Below are positions 38,501 through 52,300 of a DNA stretch of 64,000 bases, one piece after another. The notes beneath the pieces are model-generated. The model had not been told where the DNA came from. It saw only the letters and a list, made by a program, of their open reading frames with translations, and did not search any database. The stretch's first letter is position 1. The number at the start of each line of letters is the position of its first letter. Origin of the DNA: Triatoma infestans (Eukaryota; Arthropoda; Insecta; Hemiptera; Reduviidae); assembly GCA_011037195.1 (NCBI GenBank), contig JAAEAF010000245.1:80051-144050 (forward strand), written 5' to 3'. The position numbers and the translations under genes were made by a program.

Positions 38501-41500
38501 AAGTTTCTTTAACATTAAACAGCTGCTAGAAATGTATAAACACTGAAAGTACATGGCTATAACACGGGTTTAACAAGGTTAAAAGAATGCTGAAGCTGAA
38601 ATCTACTAAAATCGCAAACAAACAACAAACTTTAGAAAAACCAGTTAGGGAAAATAATATTTCCAATAAAAGAATTTCGTCAGATAACTTCGGTCGATCA
38701 GTTCCCTTCTTGATACCCAAATCTTTCTCGATTTTATGCTTTTGAGTTAGAGTAGCGCAATGCTTCCATTTACAGTAATCAGAGAGAGAGAGAGAAATAG
38801 TTTTGATTAAGTTACTGAATATAAAAAACTATTTATATTGTTATTAAATACAAAAAAGGGCTGCCATGAGATAGATTAAGCAAGAAATGTATATATTAAC
38901 GTCGTGAGTTAAACATAAATAAAAAATAATTCGTAAAATCCACAATGATAATTCGTTAAAAACACAAAGCTAATTTAGAGGCATGTAATAAACAAGGGAG
39001 AAGCCAACAAAATCATTGAAATTTAAGCATTGTATACAATACTAAATTTAGGATTATGGTGGAATGAGGACAAATTTACCATAGTTTGCCAAGCAGCTCT
39101 TTCGGGTTAAGATAAAATCTTCTAATATTTTTTTCCATGAAATTTATAATTTTACTCTGAAATCATCGTACAAAATTCAAATTAGGAGGTATACTTTGGA
39201 TTGTTGTTTTCGCTAATGAATATATATTTAATGGTTAGGCATATGTGAGTTTCTGTATTTATAAGATTATTGGCAATAGGTAAATTCCTACTCCCATTTT
39301 TCACTTGTATTTCATATTATAACATTATTTTAGAAAACACTAATTATATTTCTAATTCGTAACATCTATTTCAGAAAATAATTACTGTATTTCAGAAAGT
39401 TTCAATTGTAGTTCAGATTAGATTGAAAACGGGGAGGGCAAAGTCACATTTCACTGCCACCTGCATTGAGAGGTCTATTGTGGATATAACATTGTAGTTC
39501 AGATGAACAATGAAGTATTTCAGACAAACAACAACTGTATTTCATTCGACAGTAATTCGATTACATTTTAAGGCTCAACCGGCATATTTTCCATTGCTAA
39601 AACAGCAGCTTGATGAACTGTATTGTGCTGTGCTATACGACACAATCACCCAACAACAATTAATTTTATGGTGGATCAATTATGTTCTCTAAGTAAATCA
39701 GTCTTAGCTCCACAATGGCACATTGGCCATGACGTCAGGAATTCGAAGATGACGTTTTATAAAAGGACATACTTTGGACCAGATAATCTCTTCTGGATTT
39801 AACACACAGGTTTTCTGAAATAAAATTGATAAATCTGAACTACAAGTAAAACTTTTTTCTAATAAAACTGACTAATATGAAATATAAATGACAACTTCTG
39901 GAATTAAATTGACTAATCTGAACTATAAATAACATTTGCAAAAACAGTAAACTAACAAATCAGAAATACAATTAACACTTTCTGAAGTACAACTAAAAAG
40001 TGTAGTTTTTTTTTGTGATCCAAAAAAATTTGTACAGAAAAAGAAAGTGTTGTAACTGTCGTGTGTATGGGTATGTGGTGTGTTTTTTTTAGGGTGCTTC
40101 TAGAGAGGAGCAGTGACATTAGATTTACGTTTAACGTGCCATTTGAATGTACTGTGCGGTTCCACTTCCTATATAAAGTAAGGAGAACTAAACATTTATA
40201 GAACTAAATAATAAATACCAATTTAATCATATAACGAATGAAGATTTCGATCAAAAAAGTCCATCCGAAGTGTATCAACTAAATTTGCTGTGTGCAAGTC
40301 TATGTTATCATACTGTTTTGACATAAACATCCTGATGATGGGCGAACGCCCGAAAGCGGTCGATGACCACAAAAAGAAGCAGGCTATCACAGAAAATATC
40401 TCTGATACTATAATATTAAGTTTGCAGTAATTCTGTTTGCCGGACTGCGACTCTGCACAACTCTAATCGCATATATATAGATTTAACACTTTTAGCCACC
40501 ACATTCAGCTGGTTTCTATTCCCTACAAAGCAAAAATTATAATCCTCATCACCTCTCTTTAATTGTAATATTAAAAGTCAACTAAATAATTAGTAAACAT
40601 TTCAAGTATGAAGAAACTATGTCAATTAGAATTGTAACAATTTCAGTAAGAGAAAGCTGTATGTGTTTCACAACACATTCTTACCTTGCCTCTTTAACAC
40701 AGACTGATTAGACGAGAAAGTTATTGATTCTATGTTAAGATGGACAAATAAACTACAGTTCTTTAAAATAATGCAGCCAGTTATTGTAGTTTTTTTTTTT
40801 TCTTGAACTTTCCATATGATTAACCAAGCGACAAAAAACTAAATACTAAATAGTTTTAGCCTAGCAAGAATAGAATAGCATGATTGTTTTAGCCAGGGTT
40901 ATCTTGGCTATATGTTTATCCGTGTTAACTTGATATTGAAAACTTATTTGTATTAAGATCATGTCTATGATAAATTCTAATTATTCACTATTTCTTTTCT
41001 AAATTTTAAATGCAAAACATAAATTAACAATAATTAAGATAAAACTAAACTTATTATTCCGACTGTTTTCCAGTTAATCATTGTAAACTAAATAGTATTT
41101 AATATTAATATAACTGAGTTGTGAATTTTTTTAACACTGAAAAAGCAGCGAGGAAGGATTCTTTCTTTCCCACATATTCGTTACTATACTGGTAGGGGAT
41201 TGGTTTGGCGATCACACATTGAAGAAATGATTAATTTCTCAGATAAAAATCTGGTGAAAAACGCTTACAAGACTTTCTTTTATTGCAACAATTATAATTG
41301 ATAAATTTTATTCAAACCGTAGAATTTTTAGTAAATGTTTAGTTAGGGTAAGTATTGTTTATGTAATGGAATGAAGACCTTGTTGAGGAAATTCGTCTCT
41401 AAATGGCTGGACATGTTGCCAATAACAACCGTAGCAGGCGCTATCATCATTCCTGCAGGCGCTATCATCATTCCTGCAGGCGCACTTCAACTACGCATTT

Positions 41501-43346
41501 CCCCCTTTGTCACGCCTGGGCTACAACTTGTAATAACATCCAGACTTAACCCTGTTGCTGCGCGGTTCCTTGGCAAAAAAGGGCGGATGCCATGGCGAGG
41601 GAGGGGTCGAAGGATATCTTTGTATGCCCCCAGCCCTTCTGCGGGTTGCCCAGGAGCCTGATTGAAGCTTCTATCAAGGATTGGCTGTTTTAGGTTACAA
41701 AATTTTGGTTAAAGGCTAATTTTGTTTTAAAGAATTTAAGGATTGGTGCCTCCAATTTAGCTGGGAATTTAATAATTATTTCAAAGAAGGGAAGAAAACT
41801 AATCTGGACAAACCCTTTCAGCTTATAAAGGAAGATTTTAAAAATAAAATGGTAATAAAGGCTCAAAATTCCTCCTTTCATTTCTTATATAAAGTACTTA
41901 AAAAAGAATTTGGCGGAAAACATTATATTTCTGAAAAATACAGTTCTAAATTTATTAACACTATAATGAAGAAAGAGGCAAATTAATGTATTTAAATTAT
42001 AATGTTAGCCGCCCTATTTAAAGACAACACTGTTCTTTATTAAGAGAAATGAATTAGAGGACACACATCACTATGTGTCCCATATTAAAAAAATATAGGG
42101 AGAGTATGTTTAAGAAATAAATATTTCGAAGAATGAATTTATAACGGTTTTAGATGGTCAAGATTGGGAGAAACGTACAGATATCATTTAGCAGGGTTTA
42201 AGTACAGAAAATTTCTCATTGAACAGTTCAATTATTAAATTAAAACATAAATCAATCCCCCCAAAAAATAAGTACCATACATTAACTTATCAGTGATAAG
42301 TTGCAACCACTTGTAATAAAATATATATTTCCTTTAACCTTCACTGTTCTTTTTATTTAGTAAATTTATAGTGTAAATGAAAGCAAGTCTGCTGACGGAG
42401 TCAAAGTTCATGCTTTGTGTTGTTTATATGTAAAAGAAGAATGAAAGTATACAAATATGCATTTTCTATTTAATAAACATATTATTATTATTATTATATA
42501 TATGCATTTAGCATTCCAACTTTAAAGAAAAAACATTTGAGCATATTTTGAGAAAATGAGAAAAGAAAGTGTTAGAGAATTTTTTTTAAACCTCAAAACC
42601 TATTTTATAAATTGCATTTTTTTTGAACTTTTACTTCATATTTAGAAGCATCTAAGTATCTTAATAGTAGAACCACAAATTGTACTGAAATGGCACTTTA
42701 GAGAAAAGCCTAATGTTACTGCTCCCCCAGAACCGTGCAAATATAAATCTTTAAAAGTGATAGGCATTTATGCGTGTAGACAGTGTATGGAGTTAATTAA
42801 AAGGGGTTCGTTAGAGCTAATAGCGAAAAAGCATCGCAAATCGCAAGAAAATCGCGAAAAACTGAAGAAATAAGACAGTAAAATTTGACTTCCGGTAGAT
42901 AGATTCTGGCCGAAGCTTTAGTGTCGAATGCGACGTTAATAAAAGAAATATCAAGTTTGAGGTTGATAAGAAGATATTTTGTTCACACACAAACACACAC
43001 ATACATACACCTGCATATATATATATACACGGTTTTTCCGTATTCATGGAACCTCAAATCAAGAATTTCCGGTGAAAACTCAATATCGAAAATTTGACTG
43101 ATGGCAATACTTCCTATATCAGCGGTTACAGAAATTAAGAAATTTATAATAATTATAAAAAACCTAGAAAATTCAAATAAAATCAATGGCCTTTGGAGAA
43201 GTAGTTCTCAAGACAAGGAACTATCAATGCCTTTTATCTAAGACGAGGTTAGTAACGCGCACAACTTCTATGACCTCCTCAACCTAACTTTTCTTGCGCA
43301 TCTAACGCAGTATCTTTCAACAATGTTTTTAATAACTGAAAAGACG

Positions 43347-43393
<47 letters not shown>

Positions 43394-46300
43394 AAATTAA
43401 ATTAATTAAAATATTAAATAACCGGTTTTTCTTATTGAATTATCCTATTATTGAAACTAAACATTATCATTATCCTAAACATGATCCTATCATTAAATTT
43501 ATTATAAAACTTGAATTTTACCAAATGTATGTAAGTTATTCTTTGTTTGTAATAATTTACACCTTACTTTGTTTTTCACAAGCTAAATTAACCTTTGCAT
43601 ACGAGTAGTCCGCACACTTACTCAACTCATGTCTTTTTACGAAAATAAGTTAAATAATATTAGAGTAAAACGTATATGCTCGGATTAAAGTCTCAATTTA
43701 TCTTTTCTCTTCGAGGTTGTAATAATAAATGGAAGAGCAGCACGAGGCGAGTAATCTGAAACTCTGGCCTTGCAAACTTGTCACTACTCACCAATATTTC
43801 TCATCAATGTTACCCGCACTTTCATCCGGTAGGAGGAAAAATGTAATCTATATATATAAAAATTCAGCATCCGAATGGTTGTGGCCGCAAAACTCGAAAA
43901 GTAGTCGATGGACTGACTTGAAATTTTTACACAACGTTGCATTTCTATATAAGAGTGTTTATATATACTTTTTACTCCGAAGTTCCCACGGAAACGGGAA
44001 ATTCCGAGCGTTTCGCCAGGTTGGCAGAAATAGATAGACGCAGACGCGTTGCGATGGTGGCGCGCTATCTGAACCTCTTTCTCAACTACTTATAAGTACC
44101 TCTATTCCGAAGTTCCCATGGAAACGGGAAATTCCGAGGGTTTCGCGAGGTTGGCAGAATAGACAGACGCAGACGAGTTGCGATCGTGGCGCGCTCTCTG
44201 AACCTCTTTCTCAGCTACTTATAAGTACCTCTCACCGCCACCGGTCTCGACGTACCTCACACCAGTCTCGCGCAGTATTAGTAGACAAGGTATTCCAAAG
44301 CATCGAAACAAATTATCAAAATCACGCATGGTTAAGAGGAAAAGCTATTCTCCCGGCTATGTCGACGTACTCGATATGAACAACATCATTCTAAACAGAA
44401 TCGCAGGTGAAACAGTGACATACAAATCCATTGACACTCCGTGATGGACCAAAATGAAGTTGTGAATTTTCCAACGGAATTTCTTAATTCACTCGATGTT
44501 CCCGGATTACGCCACACATTCTAAATTTGAAAATTAGAGTGCCCATTATATTACTCCGAAACATCAATCAGTCAAAGTTATGCAATGGTACACGACAGTA
44601 GTTAAATAATTGATGAATAATCTAAGAGAAGCAACAATTGTCATTGGACCTCATAAAGGTGAAGACATACTACTTCCACAATATCACTCATACCGACAGA
44701 TGGCGTTCGAGTTCAACCGACTTCGATTTCCAATACGCCTTGCGTTCGCTATGACTATCAATAAAGCCCAAGTTTTTTTTAGAGGTAAATTTAAAGTCTG
44801 GAGAATTCCTTGATCTTTTCAGTCCACCCGCGTACTTTTATTGATCTTTGCAAGAGTGCGGTTTGAATTAAGAAAACGAATGCTTCTCTCATGGAAATTA
44901 TTTGTCGCATGCTCCAGAGTCGGTAAACCATCTGATCTTTATGTTTATGGAGAAAACGGACAAACAAAAAATGTAATCCATTCACTAGCTTTACAATAAA
45001 AAAAGACTTTCAGTTAAAAACATTTTTTCTTTCTTTCCTTTCAGTTTACAGCAACGCAAAGTAGGGTATTAAATTAAATGATTTGTTTTTTTGCTGAATC
45101 TATGTTAACTACAATACTTCTATTTACTTTCCTAATAATTTAAATCAGACTGAGCCACAGCGAAGCGTGGTCGGGTTTAGCTAGTAGGTATATAGAAATC
45201 TCTAATAAGAGTTATTATTCTTATTACTCGTAGTTATTCAGTAATCTCAACCTCCCTGCAGATATCCAAATACATATCTCTACAAAAGGCGAATTTACAT
45301 ATGGTAATACATATTTGGTTAAGAAAAAGTAAAAATTTAGAAGAATGTCATAATATATAACTTAATAAATAATCCAAATTTTTTCATTATCATTCTGAAC
45401 TTCATAATCCTTGAAACTTTTCTTGGAGACTAGATTTCTTTGTTCTTTGTTTAAAGTGTGGTAGTATACAAACGTACATTTATAGTAAAACATCATAATT
45501 TTATCATCGCCTACCGAGCGGGCTCTTCACAACAAAATGTCTTCAGCAAAATCACTAGTAATTACCATTAAATAGTCAGATTGATTAGGTTTCATTATTT
45601 ATGATAAAATATTTCAAATTGGTTGAAGAAAATTTTCAATAATTGCTGAATAGGAATTATAGTGAATATGTTTTAAGTTGCAATTGAAACTTTAAAAGTC
45701 TTTATATTCTAAAACGCTACTTTAATTATATAAAATAATACTACAAGTCATTCAATAAATGAGACAAATAGTTATAACATTAATGCAGTATAATTATAAT
45801 GAATATCGCAATTTACCTATTTTTCGACATAATTCCACCAATCATTTTTATTTGAAACAATTCCCCCGTTATTTTTGGAGGTTCTGTGGGTACAGTAACG
45901 ATAAGCTTTCCTCTACAGACCGTAACAACGTACGGTTTTATCACCTATATAATATTAAAATACATTTAGAAGCACTGCAAGAATATCAAACTTAAAGAAA
46001 ATCGGTAAACTGGTAGAGCAACTTTACGAAATAAGTTTGGTGGAATTTTTTTCATTCAAAATATTACGTCTTTGGAAAAATTGGTCAATTTTAAAAAATA
46101 AAAGTACAAGTGTTGGCATTATATTTTGTTTGTGGTTTAGGTTTAATGACAGGGGGAAAAACGCAAACTTTAAGAAAACAAACACACAATAAAAGCAAAA
46201 ACATTAAGCGAAACCACACCATTAGGTTGTTAATACTTATTATTTGTGTGATTTTATTTTTACAAAATCAGCCACAATAAAAAACAAAACAATTACAAAT

Positions 46301-49300
46301 ATACATCATTAAAGCAATTTAGACTTTTATATAATCTGGTTTTATATAGTCCTTTATATAGACTACTGCAGCAAAAAGAGAAGAGAGAAAGGTTATCTAA
46401 CGTATTTACACTATGTCATCTAATAAACATGTTAAAAGTTTTTTTTTTTAAACTAATATTTAAAATTCGGTTTAGAACTAGATGTAGACCAATTACGCCA
46501 GCTGAGGAGTTACAGCTCTGAGAGTCCCTTTAGGTAGGAAACAAATGTGAAAAACTAAAATGGCGTAAATAATTCGTAATGTCTAGCAAGTGTTATTGAT
46601 TCTTTACGAAATAAACGAACACTTGTTCATAACAAATTTTATATACTATAAAAATTTAAATAAAATTAATCTTCTAAACCGGTTTTGTTTATATTTAATA
46701 GTTTTAAGTTCAAGAGCATTAAAGAGCTCTATTTCCTGTTCCCTCATTGCAACGATTAAAATTTGGAATCTGAAATGAACAGTAGCCATATTAACCTTTC
46801 AAAACTTTGTATCCGTTTTGTTTTGATTATAACTCAAAAGTTTTGAACTGACCTTTCCGCCATTACTCCTCTCACACTCTCATTCTCTCTCTGTCTCTGG
46901 TCAACATAAATAAACGCTATCGTTTATTTTTGGAGGTTCTGAAATTATGTGATGTTATAAAATAAAAAACGAAAGCGCATATGTATATGTAGACGTAGTT
47001 ATTGATTTTTAAATTAAAAAATTTATATACAGACTACAATTAAGCCAATACTACCGAAACTAATGAGAAAAAAATCTGGTGTGTAAAGCTCATATTACTT
47101 TCTCTTAGTGCAATTTTAAAGGGGCGACCTAAAAAATCTATCCCCCCCCCCGCGGGGGGGGCCTACTCAGTGAACTCGCCAGAAAGAGCAAATCTAAGGG
47201 CAGTAAGCTGGATTCGAACCCAGGACCAATTCCATATCTTGCTAGATGTAAACTTGTCTTTAATGTTACATCATTGTGTCTAAACTTAGTAAAACCATTT
47301 TTTGAGGAAACCTCTCCTCGAAACCCTCTTAAATCAACTGAAAAGTAAAAATACTGTAGAAAATGATAAACTATGAAATATATAGACAGACTTAGTTTTT
47401 GATTTTTAGATTACCTTTACTTTAGATAGTTTACAGATTTTAAATTTAAATATACCGATTTAATTAAATTAGAAAAATCTGTAGAGCCTTTTATGATAAA
47501 ATCGTGTAAAAATGGAAAATTGACTTTATAATTAAAAAGTGCCCGGTTAACCTATATCAAAATAATTTCTTTTACTTTTTTTCTTCTCTGAATTAAATGT
47601 TTAGTAGGACAGTAAGTTATTTTCAAATAGCCTTTTACTTTCAGCAGGAAGCCTGCAAAGTCCTTCAAAAATCAATTTTCCTAAAAAAAAAAAAAAAAAA
47701 AAAGATTCAAATAAAAGTGATGCTACTAAAATGTTGTGATGAGTGAATTTAAGGAAATCGTTGCCCGTTTGCGAGTTGCAACCATGAAAAATTGAAGAAA
47801 AAAGTTGAACTTCCGGCCTGATAAATTTTCATCAATAACTGCAGAGTTAGATCTCTTGAATCTACACGGGAATATAAAGTTTAAGCTTCCTAGATGTTTT
47901 TGTTCCTGAGAATATTTTCTTTACAATCCCTCTCCAAGGTTTTTTCTCTCACGCGCTCTCTCATTCTGACGCGCGCACACAATACGTTTCCAATTATTTG
48001 CCTGTAATTAGTATTAATTACTAGTAAATTATGGAACAAAATTTAAAATGATAGTGAAATTGTTGGCGCTTTTTTTTTTAATAAGTTACTCTTGGAAAAA
48101 TTCTGGAATATTCTGCTTACTGGTTAAATTTATTTGCAACTTGATCAGCAAGCTCATCAAACACACTGTACATAAGCGCATCAAAGAGTGTAAAGAAAAA
48201 AAAAATCGAAAATATATAAATAATTCATACTGTTAAAATTTATCCAACAATCACAAGGCAAAAAAAGTCAAACAAAAAATAGGTTAATATGTCACGTTGT
48301 TTCTTTCTCTTTCTTTTTTTGTTTTTGTGCGCTGACACGCGAAATATCGTGTGCAACAGACAGTATGGCTATCTGTGTGCCCATGGCAACCAGCTACCTG
48401 AAGAAGAAGGCGGAGTACGCAGCGCCAATTATACAGTGCATTTTAAAAGAATGTGGAACATATCAAGTGATGTGTTAGAAAAAAAAAGCATTTAGTAGGT
48501 TCTTCTACCGGAAATGAATGACCTAATTCTCTCATACATAACAATTAAATGGCCAACATATTCCAAGCCTTATAGTTATGGTATAACGTTTTTTTTTGCT
48601 TCCACATTGGACTTATCCATCTTACTAATCTTCTTTGTCTCAAACTTCAAGTGTTAATATTCAGAGTTCCCTGATTCCATACAAACTTTTTTTAGACATT
48701 TACTTATTTAAAAATGTATTGAAGATTTTTGTCAGTTATTTTAGTTACTCGAAATCGACCGTTATTATTTTTTTGTACATTTCATCCTATAATAAAACAA
48801 ACAAAAAACAAAAATTTGACACGATTGCAATACTTCCTCTTACTAGAGTATGAGAAAGTAACACTATTTATGGAACGGCTTGTATCCATTCACTTGGACT
48901 GAAACAGAATTTCCTTCGTGTAGGATCTACTACTGTGGTAACAAACGGTGCAGCAATTTTAAGCTGCCTGAAATTTTTTGACATATTTTTTTATCTCTAA
49001 TTTATATAGACAATCACAATGAAAAGTATTAATACTGTAGAAATTCTAATTTTTGAAATGTATAGACAGACGTAGTTGTTGATTTCTAGATTAACATTTA
49101 TATACAACGTAGTTGTCCATTTTTAGATTAAACAATTTTATACATACCATATCAAGCCAATACTACCGAAACTAATTTGAAAAAGTGTGGCGTATAAACT
49201 GAACTACGACTTCTCTTATGCAATTTACACAGTTATAAGTGGCATTCTCAATTCCAGTTCTTACTAGGTTAACTTGTCCTCAATGTTACATCAATGTGAC

Positions 49301-52300
49301 AACTTAATAAAACAATTTTTTTTTGGAAAGCTCAACCCTTAGCCCCCCCCCAAAAAAACCCTCTTACATGAACTTTTTCAAAAAACAGTTCAAACTATAG
49401 GGATTCTCTATTTTATAGCTAGCTATAACCAATTTAAAGAAATACTCGATTCTAATTAACATTATGCTGATGAAAGAATCGTATATAAACTAAATTAGCA
49501 CTTTATTGGAAAACATCTCAACCCTCCCCCGAAATGCCTCGTAAATGATTTTCCCGTAAATGTTTCAAATATAAACAATATTTTATAGAATACTGAAATT
49601 AAGTACTTAGATACTGAAATTCGTATCTATTAAAAAATCGTTGAGCTAATTTTCGAGAAAATTACAAAAGAAAAACCTTCAGCAATAGCAATTTGGTATT
49701 GGTTCATTTTGACTTTGGGGTATTTTGACAGCCAACTTACTGACAGATCTTCATCTTCACAAGGAAAGTCAAGTTTGAAATATCTGCGTGTTTTGATTTT
49801 GAGCTACGCTGTTCACATACATACAGGAGTAATGTACACACAGGAGTAATGTACATACAGGAGTAATGTACATACAGGAGTAATGTACATACAGGAGTAA
49901 TGTACACACAGGAGTAATGTACACACAGGAGTAATGTACATACAGGAGTAATGTACATACAGGAGTAATGTACATACAGGAGTAATGTACATACAGGAGT
50001 AATGTACATACAGGAGTAATGTACATTCAGGAGTAATGTACATACAGGAGTAATGTACACACAGGAGTAATGTACATACAGGAGTAAAAAAAAAACATTA
50101 CTTGACATTAATTAACATTAGTTGAAATTAATTTGTAGTCTTTTTTCTCTTACTGTTGAATTAGAGAGTACTGCGGTCGTGAGAGTTCGTGAATACGAAA
50201 TAGAGTTTTCACCGGAAATATATGTTTCGAGCTCACCTGAGTACGAAATATTTTTCGCACTTATTATTGATAGATGCCCGAAAATTCAGGGTCTAAGCTA
50301 ATATGACTGTTATGCCTTCACAAAAAAAAAAAAAAAGAGAGCAGAAATAAAACTTGTAGGCTTCGTGTTTTTTCTTCTTCCAGAAATAGGAACCGCTATA
50401 GAGGGAAACGCTTTCACTTCCTCATGGCAGAACCTATATATATATTTCCGATGAAAACTCACATTCGAAAATTTGTCTCGATTACAATATTTCCTCTGAC
50501 GACAGTAAGAGTAAATAGTCAGAAATTTCAATGCGTAAATGAGATTGAATCAGTTGCAATGTATTTTAAAGGAACAATTACTTGATAAGTGATTTCATAA
50601 AAACTGTTATTCGTGAATAGGTCGTCTGTATTCTTTACCTATTCAGTAATTCTCAATGTATAGTTTTTCAAGGAAAACAGACATTTTTAAAATTAACCTG
50701 CATGTCGAGATGTACGACTGTAATATGTTCCTTAAATATTGTCATAACTTATAGTAATTCCATTTCATTATGCAATAATTAATTTTTTTTTTTTTTTTCT
50801 TATTATGCAATCAATAATTACATAATTTCTTTTACAATGGTTAAAAAACAATTGTATACATAAAACTTATTATAATTAACGAAGCAACAACCTAAACGTG
50901 TTCCGTGTATTTATAAATGAGGGCTATGTAAGTAAGCAGTATTGCAACAAACGGGCGGTCGGTCCACCCTCTGAAATTTTATATAATTAACACTAAATTA
51001 CCTTCTAATTTGGATAAAACGCACAAACACACACGCATAAATCTGACGTTACTTTATCTTACGAATTAATACTATTCTAATCGAAAAGCAGCCACTTCAG
51101 TTTCCGGCAAAACTTGAAACAGCAATTTACATTCAATCTAACTCAAATTCCCCAAAGCTCGCTTAATATAATCATTTTTTTCCGAAATAAAAAAAATCCG
51201 GATGAAACACAAGACTTTCTCCTTATTGCAGTTAATTATAAAATAGACTAATTATCATTAAACTTGGCAAATTTTACTAAATAGCCCTAATATAAATATA
51301 GAGGTACATCACCACGGCAGCAGTAACACTGAAACTAGACGGGATCGCCAAAACATTATACAAACTCAAATAACATTAGAAATTTAATGGGCACAGATTC
51401 CACACACACAAAAATTTATGAGAAACACTCACACTCTTACTCCTTGTAATAATATATTTATAGATTATATAAATGATAAATTTTCTTTATATCAAATTTT
51501 ACGTATTTGTTCTAACATAAATATAGAGATGGTCGGAGATGAGTAGATACCAGCGTGCTAGTCTGGGCAGCTAAACAAGTTATGGTTATATTATGGAGCA
51601 GCTTTAAAAACACCGAACCAATTACATATAAAAGTTGAAATTACCGCCACAAATTCAGCATAACTAACCAAAGCAGTTTTTTGGGGGAAAAATTTTGAAA
51701 TAAAAGTAATTCGTTTTTGTCTGAGAATTTAGCGTACCAACCTTAAAGGAAATCGTTTTAGTCGTTTTCGACAAAATTCCAAACACTCAAAAACCTATTT
51801 TATAATGTTGCACTTTCGGTTAACCGATTTTTGTCAAATTTGGAATTCTATCAATCCTTCATATTAATTTTATGTAGGTTAATCATAAATTATACTGAAG
51901 TGGTACTCAGAGGAAAGCATAACGCTACTGGTCTCCCAGAACCACCAAAAAATCAATTTTCCCGGGACGAAAAACTGTAATAACATTTAGTAAAGGCGCA
52001 CTTTCGTTGATGGATTTTCCCCGTAACCTTCGGTCTGATTTTCATCCATCGTCAGAGAGTATTGTCAACTTCATACGGAGAGCTGACTTGAACTTTAAAG
52101 TTCTGTCACATCATTTTTACAGACGGTTTTTACGTTCATTCCATCTAGAGTTGATTAGCAATCATCGTTCACTTATTTCATCAATAATATGCAAGGCTAT
52201 GATCGGGAATGGAAGCCTATATAGGTCTGGTTTAAAGCATAGAATTCTTATAGTTAAACATTACAATTTTCTTCAAACTTCAAGTTTTTACTAAATACTT

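Noticed and set aside
39510..39692. Small plus-strand frame of 60 codons
   Set aside because: It is composed of the foldback's subrepeats and has no recognisable motif.
43390..43608. Plus-strand 72-codon frame after the ATA microsatellite
   Set aside because: AT-rich low-complexity composition (Ile, Lys, Tyr, Leu) and no motif.
48289..48495. Plus-strand frame of 68 codons with a Phe/Leu-rich start that looks like a signal peptide
   Set aside because: The hydrophobic start is a T-rich tract, with no conserved domain, no splice context and no family resemblance.
27856..50087. CRISPR arrays (27.9-28.7 kb or 49.8-50.1 kb)
   Set aside because: Both are contiguous tandem repeats without unique spacers, in a eukaryotic genome.
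49737..50108. Three overlapping minus-strand frames rich in [16 protein letters not shown]
   Set aside because: They are by-products of the 17-bp tandem repeat in three phases.
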